Source of the DNA: JASBTN01 sp965228805
GTDB lineage: Bacteria > Pseudomonadota > Alphaproteobacteria > Rhodobacterales > Rhodobacteraceae
Reading direction: 5' to 3'
Length of the DNA stretch: 64,000 nt
NCBI RefSeq assembly: GCF_965228805.1
Contig: NZ_CBDDIE010000003.1
Coordinates: 2,728,001 to 2,792,000 of the forward strand
The notes below the pieces were generated by a model. That model had not been told where the DNA came from. It saw nothing but the letters and a program-made list of their open reading frames with translations, and did no database searches. The stretch's first letter is position 1. Each line of letters begins with the position of its first letter. The translations under genes and the position numbers were made by a program. Shown here in pieces: positions 41,686 to 49,979 of the stretch.

Positions 41686-43857
41686 CTATCGCGCACATGT
41701 CGCCCCTCGCGACCCGCGGCGGCCACCCACACCGTTCAGCGAAATGCCGAGCCCGATATTCGTGGTCGGCTTCACACTAGTCGATGAGGTGAAGCGACGC
41801 GAGAGGGAAAGGTCCACGCTGACGCATTCATTACTGTATTCCAGCCCAAGCCCGGCCTTGGTCAGGTTGTCGAGGTCAAGGTCATAGCGCCAGTCCGCGC
41901 TGGCGCGCCAGTTGTCATTGATCTGGAGGGTCGAATCCCAGCTCCATTCATGCACCGGGGCATCGCGCCCCTCGGCGGGATCGGCATCGACCCAGATATG
42001 TCCGGTGGCAAAGGCGAAACGGTCGTTTTGAAACATCGCCAGGACTTCTGATTTGTTGATCGAATCCTCGGTGCTGAACAGGGTACGGGCCTGCAGAGCG
42101 AAGCGGTCGGCAAGCTGGACCTGCCCGGCCACCAGCCAGTCAGAGGCATCGCCGGACAGGCCCGATACGGTGCTGAACTGATCCAGGTCCTGATTGTACC
42201 AGACCCGTCCGGCGGCCAGGGAATAGGTCCAGCCTGTGGGGTTGAAGCGGGTCCAGGTCAAACCCAGGGCAGCGCGCGAGCCGGTTTCGATCGCGTCCTG
42301 GCCGGGGAAGCGGTCGAGCGAGAACAGGTTTGTCTCGTCAAACTCGACAAGGGTGCTGTCCTCATTGGGCACGTCAGCGCCCACACGGTCGGTCCAGGCC
42401 AGATGTGCCACCGGTTCGAGCACCTCAAGCGCACCGGAGTCCGTGGTGCGTGACATCGGGTAGCGCAGGGTCACCCCGGCAGTGGGCGTGATATGCGCGG
42501 AGTTGGTGGTAAAGGCGCTGTCATCCTGCCAAACCCAGTAGCTGTCGGCATCGACACGTCCGCGCAGCTCGGCCTCGATTCCACCGGCAAGCACCCAGTC
42601 GCGTCGCCATTCCCCGGCAAAACTCAACCGCGCGCCGTCGCGGCCCGCGCCGCCGACCGGATCTTCGCTCTCGCGCCAGTAGGTATCGCCCGAAACCTGC
42701 CAGAAGCCACCACCACCCATGGTGCCGTCATAGCGCCTTTCATAGAGGAACTCGGCCTGACCAAAGGGCAGTTCGCCCGAGCTGTCGATCTCGTCCGCAC
42801 GCAGGGTTTCATATTGGGTCAGCCCGGCCAGGATGAACTCGTCCCGCCGTGTGCGGGACAGGGCCACGTGGCTTTCCAGACGGTCAGTATCGCTATAGTC
42901 GTAATCGGTCAGATAGCTTTCATCCGACACCTGTTCGATGCCGAAATCGAGCCGGAAATCGCGTCCAACCTCGAACTGGCCGCCGCCGAACAGATACCAC
43001 CGGGCGCGCCCTGGTAGTAGGTCGTCGTCGCTGACCGCGCCATCGAACGCAATGCGTCCCTTGGTGAAGGCCTGCCGATAGCGCAGCTCGACCGTGTTGG
43101 TGTTCGAGGTCACGAAAGGCGTAACCGTTAGGTCGGCGTGGTCGCCGAGGCGGAAGAAATAGGGCACACGCAGCCCCTTGCCCAGTCGGGTCGACGTCGA
43201 CAGGCGTGGCGCCAGGAACCCGGTGGCCCGGTCAAGCGTCGGGTCGGGCATGCGCAGGCGGGGCAGCCAGAACACGGGCATGCCCATCACCCGGAACTGG
43301 GCATTGGAGAAATAGAGCTGCCGTTCCTCGGCATCATGCACCATTTCCTGGGCGCGGATCTCCCACAGCGGAGTCGGGCGGGCCAGGCAGACCTCGCAGG
43401 ACGATGCAACGACCTTGGCTGCCTGGGTATAACGCCCGCCGACGCGGTTGAGTTCCGCTGCGGCGATCTGCATCTGCTGGTCCAGCACAACCCGGGCGCT
43501 TTGCATAATCCCTTCGGACAGGTCGGTCGACAGCTCGGCCGCATCGGCCAGCACGATCACCGCGCCGCTGTTCTGGGTCAGCGTGATCGGCCCCTCGATC
43601 TCCAACGTGTCATTGGTGCGGTCGTAGCTGAGGCGCGTGGCGCTGAGGCGCACGCCGTCATGCAGCACGACGACATTGCCTGTCGCCTCGATCTGGCCGG
43701 GACCGGTGGTGCGCACGCTATCGGCCACCAGCGTGGTCGCGGCGGATTGGGCGGGGCCGGATTGAGCCAGCGCCGGGGGCGGGGTCGAGGGCAGGGCGAC
43801 GCTCAGGGCCAGGGCGGCCAGAGTGCTGCGCAGGCGCATCTTGCGGCTCTTCATCAT
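41686..43857 (-). CDS. lptD: LPS-assembly protein LptD
   Basis: A 723-residue outer-membrane LPS translocon barrel. The signal peptide ends near PPPALAQ. An OstA/LptA-like jellyroll follows at about 40-150, then the LptD barrel. Cys residues at SSCEVC and, near the end, NECVS and TCAR could form the disulfides typical of LptD. The start MM at 43857 overlaps the lptG stop (ATGA). The order lptG-lptD-surA puts LPS export and its chaperone in one unit. Confidence 0.9.
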   Translation of the reverse strand: MMKSRKMRLRSTLAALALSVALPSTPPPALAQSGPAQSAATTLVADSVRTTGPGQIEATGNVVVLHDGVRLSATRLSYDRTNDTLEIEGPITLTQNSGAVIVLADAAELSTDLSEGIMQSARVVLDQQMQIAAAELNRVGGRYTQAAKVVASSCEVCLARPTPLWEIRAQEMVHDAEERQLYFSNAQFRVMGMPVFWLPRLRMPDPTLDRATGFLAPRLSTSTRLGKGLRVPYFFRLGDHADLTVTPFVTSNTNTVELRYRQAFTKGRIAFDGAVSDDDLLPGRARWYLFGGGQFEVGRDFRLDFGIEQVSDESYLTDYDYSDTDRLESHVALSRTRRDEFILAGLTQYETLRADEIDSSGELPFGQAEFLYERRYDGTMGGGGFWQVSGDTYWRESEDPVGGAGRDGARLSFAGEWRRDWVLAGGIEAELRGRVDADSYWVWQDDSAFTTNSAHITPTAGVTLRYPMSRTTDSGALEVLEPVAHLAWTDRVGADVPNEDSTLVEFDETNLFSLDRFPGQDAIETGSRAALGLTWTRFNPTGWTYSLAAGRVWYNQDLDQFSTVSGLSGDASDWLVAGQVQLADRFALQARTLFSTEDSINKSEVLAMFQNDRFAFATGHIWVDADPAEGRDAPVHEWSWDSTLQINDNWRASADWRYDLDLDNLTKAGLGLEYSNECVSVDLSLSRRFTSSTSVKPTTNIGLGISLNGVGGRRGSRGATCAR

Positions 43858-44948
43858 CCGTCCTCCAGATGCAGAAGGATGCCCAGTGACATCAGGATCG
43901 CCGCCACCGGCGGGGTCCAAGCGGCAATCATGACGGGGATCTGCCCGTTTTCACCCAGGATCTGCGCGAAATTGCGGATGAAATAGATGCCAAAGCCGAA
44001 GATCAGCGCCATCAGCACCATCAGCCCGGTATGACCGAAGCGTGTGTGGCGCATGGTGAAACCCGCCCCGATCAGCACCATGGCGATCAGGAACAGCGGT
44101 GTGGCCAGCTCCATCTGCAACCAGACCTTATGCGCACGGGCCGAAAACCCGGCTTGCTCCAACTGCGCGACGAAGCTTGGAAGATCCCAGATGGAAATGG
44201 TCGACGGGTTGCCGAAACTGTCCTCGATCTGGGTCTGGGTCAGGTTCGAGGCCACCCAATAGACCCGATGGGTGATTGCCCGGGTTTCGGGGTTCTTGGA
44301 GGTCAGATCCCAGACCTTGGCGTCGCGCAGCGCCCAGCGGCCTACGTCCAGCCTTGCCTCGGTTGCGACAATCCGGGTCAGGGGGCGGCCATCGGTGTCG
44401 AAGGCGAAGAAGGTCACGTCAAACAGCTGGGTCCCCGTTACGCCCGAGCGCTGGGCGTGGATCACCGTCTGGCCGGTGTCATTGCCCTGGCGCAGCCACA
44501 GCCCTTCGGTCGAGATCGACAGGATCTGGCTTGTGTTGCCTGCATATTTCGCCGCCAGCAGGTCATATTGCTTGGCGGTCGCGGCGGCCAAGGGGTTGAA
44601 CACGGCCAGCGACACAAGGCCGATGGCCAGCACGGTCAGCACCGGAGCGACCAGGGTGATCAGCGCTGATCGCCCCGCCGCGCGTGTCACCACCATTTCC
44701 GAGCTCCGCGCCAAGCCCAGGAACATCGACAGGGTCGACAGGATCACCACCAGGGGAAGGATGCGGTACATCCATTCGGGCATGTTGGTGGCCACCAGTT
44801 GCAGAAGCTCGCCGAACCCGACCTGGGTTGCATCGTATTTGCGGACCTGCTCCAGCATGTCCATCAGCATGAAGATGCAGGCCAGGATCAGCGCGGTGAT
44901 CACGAAAGACCGCAGGAAGCGCCGCGCGATGTAGAAATGCAGCGTCAT
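43854..44948 (-). CDS. lptG: LPS export ABC transporter permease LptG
   Basis: A 364-residue inner-membrane permease of the LptB2FG exporter. Six helices occur as three N-terminal (about 10-125) and three C-terminal (about 275-360), with a periplasmic beta-jellyroll between them. The N-terminus LHFYIARRFLRSF is typical. MTLHFY at 44948 is the start because it forms an ATGA overlap with the lptF stop; longer in-frame extensions lie inside lptF. Confidence 0.92.
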   Translation of the reverse strand: MTLHFYIARRFLRSFVITALILACIFMLMDMLEQVRKYDATQVGFGELLQLVATNMPEWMYRILPLVVILSTLSMFLGLARSSEMVVTRAAGRSALITLVAPVLTVLAIGLVSLAVFNPLAAATAKQYDLLAAKYAGNTSQILSISTEGLWLRQGNDTGQTVIHAQRSGVTGTQLFDVTFFAFDTDGRPLTRIVATEARLDVGRWALRDAKVWDLTSKNPETRAITHRVYWVASNLTQTQIEDSFGNPSTISIWDLPSFVAQLEQAGFSARAHKVWLQMELATPLFLIAMVLIGAGFTMRHTRFGHTGLMVLMALIFGFGIYFIRNFAQILGENGQIPVMIAAWTPPVAAILMSLGILLHLEDG

Positions 44949-46090
44949 GCGGGCAGCTCCCCGACGGGTTTGGGCGCCTTCGGACGGCGCGTGAACAGGG
45001 CCGGGCGGGCCGAAACCCACAGGACCGCGGCACAGACGAACAGACCAACGAGCGGCGCCAGATAGACCAGCATCCAGCCCATGTCGTCGCTGCGCGCTGC
45101 ATCCGACATGGAATTGTCCAGCGTCAACAGCAGGATGAACAGAACCGCCGCGCCCAGCATCTGGCGCCACAGGCCAAACCGGCTGAAACTGCCCAGCATC
45201 AGCACCGAAAACCCGACCAGAGCGGCGACCAGGGTCATGACCGCGCGGCCCGTTCGCTCATGCCCTTCGGCCAGGAAGGCGGCGCGGGGGGTGTTCAACA
45301 CGCGTTGCAGTGCCTCGGGCGCGGTCAGGAGCTCGACGGTGGAGAGGGTGCGTAGGGTGATCGCCGGGATCATGCCCTGTTGGATCAACGCGCCGAGGTC
45401 ATAGGTGAAATCGTCGAAGGTGGTGGTGGACAGCCCTCCGTCGCGGGTGGAGAGGATCTGCGCCAACCCGTCGAACATGACCAGTTTCGGGCCAGCCTCG
45501 GCCCGCACCACCAAGGCGCGCTGAGCGGTGTAGGTTACGTGGCGCGCGGCCTCGCGCGTGTCGGTCAGGAACAGGTCGCGCAGCTCGCCCTCGGGTGTGA
45601 TTTCGCGGATATAGAGTGTAATCCCGTCGGCGGGGTGTTCAAACGAGCCCTGGGCGAGGAAGCGCGCGGTGATGTTCTGGGCGATCTCGGCCTGACGTTC
45701 GGCCAGGCGTTTCTGGCTGGTGGGCACCAGCACATGGGTCAGAAGCGCCACGAACAGCCCGGCGATGAGGCCGAAGGCCAGCACGGGTCGGGCCAGGCGG
45801 AAGGGTGAATAGCCCGCAGCTTCGGCCACCACCAGCTCGCTTTCCGAACTCAACCGATTGGTAACGAAGATCGCCGCAGCAAGAGCTGCGAAGGGCACCA
45901 CGGCGGCAATCATTGACGGCAGGGTCAGGGCCGTGAACTCCAGGAAAACAAGGATGCTTTCGCCGTTTGCCACCAGCTGGTCGAACAGGCGCACGGCGCG
46001 GTTCACCCAGTAGATCAGCACCAGCACAAGGGCAAAGAAGCCGAACAGCACCGTCAGCTGTGACAGCAGGTATCTGTCGAATCTTGCCAA
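44945..46090 (-). CDS. lptF: LPS export ABC transporter permease LptF, TTG start
   Basis: A 381-residue partner of LptG with the same helix-jellyroll-helix plan. The family N-terminus ARFDRYLLSQL is reached only from a TTG at 46090, which has GGGGGA 4-9 bases before it; no ATG or GTG fits. The upstream in-frame extension to 46252 lacks hydrophobic or family-like sequence and is rejected. It leads the minus-strand envelope operon and diverges from pepA across a 253-base gap. Confidence 0.88.
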   Translation of the reverse strand: MARFDRYLLSQLTVLFGFFALVLVLIYWVNRAVRLFDQLVANGESILVFLEFTALTLPSMIAAVVPFAALAAAIFVTNRLSSESELVVAEAAGYSPFRLARPVLAFGLIAGLFVALLTHVLVPTSQKRLAERQAEIAQNITARFLAQGSFEHPADGITLYIREITPEGELRDLFLTDTREAARHVTYTAQRALVVRAEAGPKLVMFDGLAQILSTRDGGLSTTTFDDFTYDLGALIQQGMIPAITLRTLSTVELLTAPEALQRVLNTPRAAFLAEGHERTGRAVMTLVAALVGFSVLMLGSFSRFGLWRQMLGAAVLFILLLTLDNSMSDAARSDDMGWMLVYLAPLVGLFVCAAVLWVSARPALFTRRPKAPKPVGELPA

Positions 46091-46343
46091 TGCTTCCCCC
46101 AAAGCGCTTTTGCAGTGGTTCGGTTCTAACGGATCGGCGGGGCGGGGAAAACTGCTTTTGCCCGGAATTCCCGTGATATGCGGGGCATTTTGCCGAAGCT
46201 GTCGCACGCCTTGCAAAACAGGGACGCGCGCGAGACGCAGGCTGGGCGACAAATTGCCGACAGGCGCGGTGGCCGGGGCGTCTGGTCAAACCCGCCCGTG
46301 ACCGCTACCAATGGCGGCGAACCCGTCTGACAGGAGAGTATTC

Positions 46344-47819
46344 ATGACGTCTGTGACCCAAGCCAAGTTTGTCGAACTGGATCTGGAGGCGCTGGCCACC
46401 GCCCCGGGCCGCGTGGTGGTGTTCCTGTCGGGCGACGGGCCGCTGGACAAGGGCGCGCGCCGGGTGAACCGGCTGACCCGTGGCGCGCTGGAACGTGTGC
46501 GTGACAGCGAAGGCTTTGCCAAGATGAAAGCCGGCGACGCGGTTGAGCTGCCCTGGCCCTCGGGCATGGCCGCCGAAGCGGTGCAGGTGGTGCGCCTGGA
46601 TCGCCGTGCTCCGGTGCTGGACGTGCGCAAGGCGGGCGGCGCGATCGGCAAGGCGGGCGCGGGCAAGCCGGTCCTGGTCGTCGCAAACACAATCCGCCAT
46701 GGTGAGGAACTGGCCCTGGGCGCCATGCTGCGCGCCTACAAATTCAATCCGCACCGCACCGGCGAGGCGGGCGAGGTGAAGGAGGGCAGCCTGACCTTTA
46801 CCGTCAACAAGGTCGAAGAAGCCACTGGCAAGGCCGACACACTGGCCGCCCTGGCTGAAGGCGTCTTCATGACCCGTGATCTGGTCAACGAGCCGTCGAA
46901 TGTGCTGACCACCACTGAATTCGCCAGCCGCCTCAAGGAGATGGAGGCGATCGGCCTCGAGGTCACCGTGCTGGAAGAAGCCGAGCTGGAAGAGCTGGGC
47001 ATGCGTGCGCTTCTGGGCGTCGGGCAGGGCTCGGAAAGCCCGTCCAAGGTCGTGGTGATGGAATGGAAGGGCGGCGACAAGGACGCGCGACCCTTCGCGC
47101 TGATCGGCAAGGGCGTGGTGTTTGACACCGGCGGCATCAGCCTGAAACCGGCGGGCGGCATGGAAGACATGACCATGGACATGGGCGGCGCGGGCACCGT
47201 GGCGGGCGCGATGAAGGCGCTGGCCCTGCGCAAGGCGAACGCCAATGTGGTTGGCATCGTCGGCCTGGTCGAAAACATGCCCGACGGCCGCGCGCAGCGC
47301 CCGGGTGACATTGTCGCCTCGATGAAGGGCGACACGATCGAGGTGATCAATACCGATGCCGAGGGGCGCTTGGTGCTGTGCGACATCATGTGGTACGCGC
47401 AGGAGAAGTATAATCCCGCCGGCATGATCGACCTGGCCACCCTCACCGGTGCGATCATCATCGGTCTGGGCAACGAGAACACCGGCGTCTTCTCGAACGA
47501 CGACGCGCTGTGCAAGAGCTTCCTGAAGGCCGCCGAGGTCGAGGGCGAAGGCGCCTGGCGCATGCCCCTGGGCGCGGCCTATGACAAGCTTCTGAAGTCG
47601 GACAAGGCGGACATGAAGAATGTTGGTGGCCGGGCCGCGGGCTCGATCACCGCGGCGCAGTTCCTGCAGCGCTTCGTCAAGGATGGCACGCCCTGGATCC
47701 ACCTGGATATTGCGGGCACGGCCACCGCATCCTCAGGCACGCCACTGGCGCCCAAGGGCGCGACCGGTTGGGGCGTCCTGGCGCTGAACCGTCTGATTGC
47801 CGATCTGCAGGAAGGCTGA
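46344..47819 (+). CDS. pepA: Leucyl aminopeptidase (M17 family)
   Basis: A 491-residue cytoplasmic dizinc aminopeptidase. The catalytic-domain motifs GKGVVFDTGGISLKP, MDMGGAGTV and the family signature NTDAEGRLVL are present after an N-terminal domain of about 170 residues. The ATG at 46344 follows CAGGAGAG by 5 bases; an in-frame ATG at 46311 adds an unlikely leader. holC begins 10 bases after its stop, a common pairing. Confidence 0.93.
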   Translation: MTSVTQAKFVELDLEALATAPGRVVVFLSGDGPLDKGARRVNRLTRGALERVRDSEGFAKMKAGDAVELPWPSGMAAEAVQVVRLDRRAPVLDVRKAGGAIGKAGAGKPVLVVANTIRHGEELALGAMLRAYKFNPHRTGEAGEVKEGSLTFTVNKVEEATGKADTLAALAEGVFMTRDLVNEPSNVLTTTEFASRLKEMEAIGLEVTVLEEAELEELGMRALLGVGQGSESPSKVVVMEWKGGDKDARPFALIGKGVVFDTGGISLKPAGGMEDMTMDMGGAGTVAGAMKALALRKANANVVGIVGLVENMPDGRAQRPGDIVASMKGDTIEVINTDAEGRLVLCDIMWYAQEKYNPAGMIDLATLTGAIIIGLGNENTGVFSNDDALCKSFLKAAEVEGEGAWRMPLGAAYDKLLKSDKADMKNVGGRAAGSITAAQFLQRFVKDGTPWIHLDIAGTATASSGTPLAPKGATGWGVLALNRLIADLQEG

Positions 47820-47829
47820 GCAAAAGGCG

Positions 47830-48291
47830 ATGAGCGAAGTCTACTTCTACCACATGACCCACGCGCCACTGGAGGCGACCTTGCCCTTTCTTCTGGGCAA
47901 GTCGCTGGAGGCTGGATGGCGCGTGGTCGTGCGGGGGCGGGAGGCACGGCGCATCGCCTGGTTGGACGAGAAACTGTGGCTGGGGCCCGAGGAAGGGTTC
48001 CTGCCACATGGCCGTGCGGGCGGGCCGCATGATGCGGATCAGCCGATCCTGCTGACCACCGATGACGCCTTGCCCAATGGCGCGGCGGCGCTGGTGTCGA
48101 TTGATGGAGCGGATGTGACGTCTGAAGAACTCACAGGGCTGACCCGGGCGATGATCCTGTTCGACGGAAACGATCCGCAAGCAGTGGACCATGCGCGCGG
48201 CCAGTGGAAGGCGCTGACCGGAGCCGGGGTCAAGGCCAAGTACTGGAGCCAGGAAACCGGCCGCTGGGAAATGAAGGCCGAGAGCAAGTAG
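47830..48291 (+). CDS. holC: DNA polymerase III chi subunit
   Basis: A 153-residue HolC protein. EVYFYHMT at the start and the pattern LPFLLGKSLEAGWRVVVR match the family; its fold binds SSB and links it to the clamp loader through psi. ATG at 47830 is chosen as 10 bases after pepA. It ends in a structured junction facing the protease gene on the other strand. Confidence 0.88.
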   Translation: MSEVYFYHMTHAPLEATLPFLLGKSLEAGWRVVVRGREARRIAWLDEKLWLGPEEGFLPHGRAGGPHDADQPILLTTDDALPNGAAALVSIDGADVTSEELTGLTRAMILFDGNDPQAVDHARGQWKALTGAGVKAKYWSQETGRWEMKAESK

Positions 48292-48365
48292 CGCGTGTCC
48301 GGCGTTGCCAAACGGTGTCGCTGCGCGACGCTTGATTTCTGTGGGTGGGGGCGCTGCCCCAGGCG

Positions 48366-48522
48366 ACAAGACCTTGCGGGTCTTGTGGCACTCCCCCGGG
48401 AAATTTTGGGAAAGCTGAAAGCCGGAGGACACGGCCAGGCCGGGCGAGGTGCTGCCCTCAGTTCGGGCGGCCCTCTTTTCATCTTTCCGAAAGTATCCCG
48501 GGGGTTTTGGGGGCTGGCCCCC
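48366..48522. repeat. Structured junction between convergent holC and protease genes
   Basis: Contains a hairpin ACAAGACC-TTGCG-GGTCTTGT (48366-48386), a long inverted repeat whose 22-base arms (48393-48414 and 48483-48504) match at 19 positions, and a hairpin GGGGG-CTGG-CCCCC (48509-48522) six bases from the protease stop. No coding was found in this 236-base gap. Confidence 0.65.
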
Positions 48523-48527
48523 AATTC

Positions 48528-49106
48528 CTACCGTGTCAGGATCAACCGGTCGCCGCGGATTTCCAGGCTTTCGAAACGGCGCAGGTAGGTCATGCCCAGA
48601 AGCGAGCCCTCCATCTCGCCCTCATTCACCACCACGCGCAGGTTTCGGTCGGTGATATTGCCGAGCTCAACCGTTTCGATACGGGTGGGTGCCGTGCGCA
48701 CCTCGCCATTGGCGGTGGAGGCGCGACCCAGGTAGGTGAGGCTGCCCAGGTCGATGCCGACGCGCTGGGCGTCCTGGCGGCTGAGCACCACGTCGGAGGC
48801 GCCGGTGTCGACGATGAATTCGACCGGCTCTCCGTTCAACTGCAGCACCAGGTGAAAATGGCCGCCAAAACCGCGCGGGACTTCGATCTGGCCGGATGAG
48901 GTCAGGGTCTGGCGCGGCAGGATGTCAGAGCGGACGCCCTCCCACAGCCCATACCCGGCGACGAGCCCCAGGAACAGAAGTCCCCAGACGATGGCCGTAC
49001 GCACATTCTTGCCCAGCGATTGCCGGTTGTCGGCGATGAAATAGGCCACGATGGCCGCGCCGAGCAGTCCCAGGTAGATCAGCCGTCCGTACTCATTCTC
49101 ACTCAT
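48528..49106 (-). CDS. Membrane-anchored retropepsin-like aspartyl protease (TIGR02281 family)
   Basis: A 192-residue protein. Two hydrophobic segments occur in the first 70 residues (YLGLLGAAIVAYFIA, and AIVWGLLFLGLVAGYGLW), followed by a single retropepsin-type domain with the active-site triplet in FIVDTGASDVVLS. One Asp per chain implies a dimer. The start at 49106 has GGGAG before it. Its substrate is unknown. It is downstream of MarC on the same strand, after a 74-base gap holding a small hairpin ATGCCAC/GTGGCAT (49152-49171). Confidence 0.78.
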   Translation of the reverse strand: MSENEYGRLIYLGLLGAAIVAYFIADNRQSLGKNVRTAIVWGLLFLGLVAGYGLWEGVRSDILPRQTLTSSGQIEVPRGFGGHFHLVLQLNGEPVEFIVDTGASDVVLSRQDAQRVGIDLGSLTYLGRASTANGEVRTAPTRIETVELGNITDRNLRVVVNEGEMEGSLLGMTYLRRFESLEIRGDRLILTR

Positions 49107-49180
49107 GGAAACTCCCTTGCCATGACAAGGATATAGGCTTTGTGGGAGAGAATGCCACAATGCGGTGGCATGTCACGGTC

Positions 49181-49810
49181 TCAACCGGCGATGACCCCGA
49201 AGTCCGCGAGCCCATCCAGCACGAATTGCACGGCCAGGGCGGCCAGCAGCATGCCCAGCAGGCGGGTCAGCACGTTGATGCCGGTCTCGCGCAGAAGGCG
49301 CTCCAGTGCGTCGGCGGCAAGAAAGAAGATCATGACCACGGCCAGAACCGCCAGCATGACGCCCAACACTGCCGCGAGCCCAAGCGCGCCGTCGGCCTGA
49401 CCGGTTAGCAGGATCATCGCAGCAATTGCGCCAGGGCCCGCGATCAGCGGGGTCGAGAGCGGGAAGACCGACGGGTCGTCGGCCGGGTCCAGGGCGGTTT
49501 CGGACTGGTCCTTGCGGCGCTGGGTGCGGCGTTCAAAGAGCATGTCCAGTGCGGTCAGGAACAGCAGCAGCCCGCCTGCGATGCGGAAAGCGGCCATGGA
49601 GATGCCGAGGAATCCCAGCACCGCTTCGCCCAGCAGGCCGAAGAGCGTCAGCAACAGGGCGGCAATGCCCAGCGAACGGATCGCAATGGTGCGGCGTTGC
49701 CGGGGTGTGGCACCCTTGGTCAGGGCGACGAAGATCGGCATCAACCCGATGGGGTCGATGATCACGAAAAGCGTGGCAAAGGCCGAGATGAGGGCGGGCA
49801 GGTCGGTCAT
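49181..49810 (-). CDS. MarC family integral membrane protein
   Basis: A 209-residue protein with six hydrophobic segments and the conserved N-terminal FVIIDPIGLMPIFVALT. The family (UPF0056) was once linked to multiple antibiotic resistance, a link later withdrawn; its function is unsettled. The central loop is charged (ERRTQRRKDQSETAL). It lies 169 bases after the ABC-F gene, with a composite repeat between. Confidence 0.82.
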   Translation of the reverse strand: MTDLPALISAFATLFVIIDPIGLMPIFVALTKGATPRQRRTIAIRSLGIAALLLTLFGLLGEAVLGFLGISMAAFRIAGGLLLFLTALDMLFERRTQRRKDQSETALDPADDPSVFPLSTPLIAGPGAIAAMILLTGQADGALGLAAVLGVMLAVLAVVMIFFLAADALERLLRETGINVLTRLLGMLLAALAVQFVLDGLADFGVIAG

Positions 49811-49872
49811 GGGCGCTGGTTAGCGGTAACCGGAGTGTAGGGCAAGGGCGCGCGGTTGACGGGCGCGATGAT

Positions 49873-49970
49873 CGCGCGCGCAGCGCGCGCCACCGGCAGC
49901 AAAATTCTTCGAAGAATTTTCACCTGCGGGGCGGGGGTGCCCGGCTGCGCCGGGCGTCGCTGCGCTCCGA
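49873..49970. repeat. Composite intergenic palindrome element, copy 3
   Basis: A hairpin CGCGCGC-GCA-GCGCGCG (49873-49889) is followed after 11 bases by the perfect palindrome AAAATTCTTC/GAAGAATTTT (49901-49920), then CACCTGCGGGGCGG, shared with copy 1, and then a hairpin GCCCGGC-TGC-GCCGGGC that is the exact reverse complement of the copy 1 hairpin. It lies just 3' of the ABC-F gene. Confidence 0.75.
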
Positions 49971-49979
49971 CGCGGGCTG

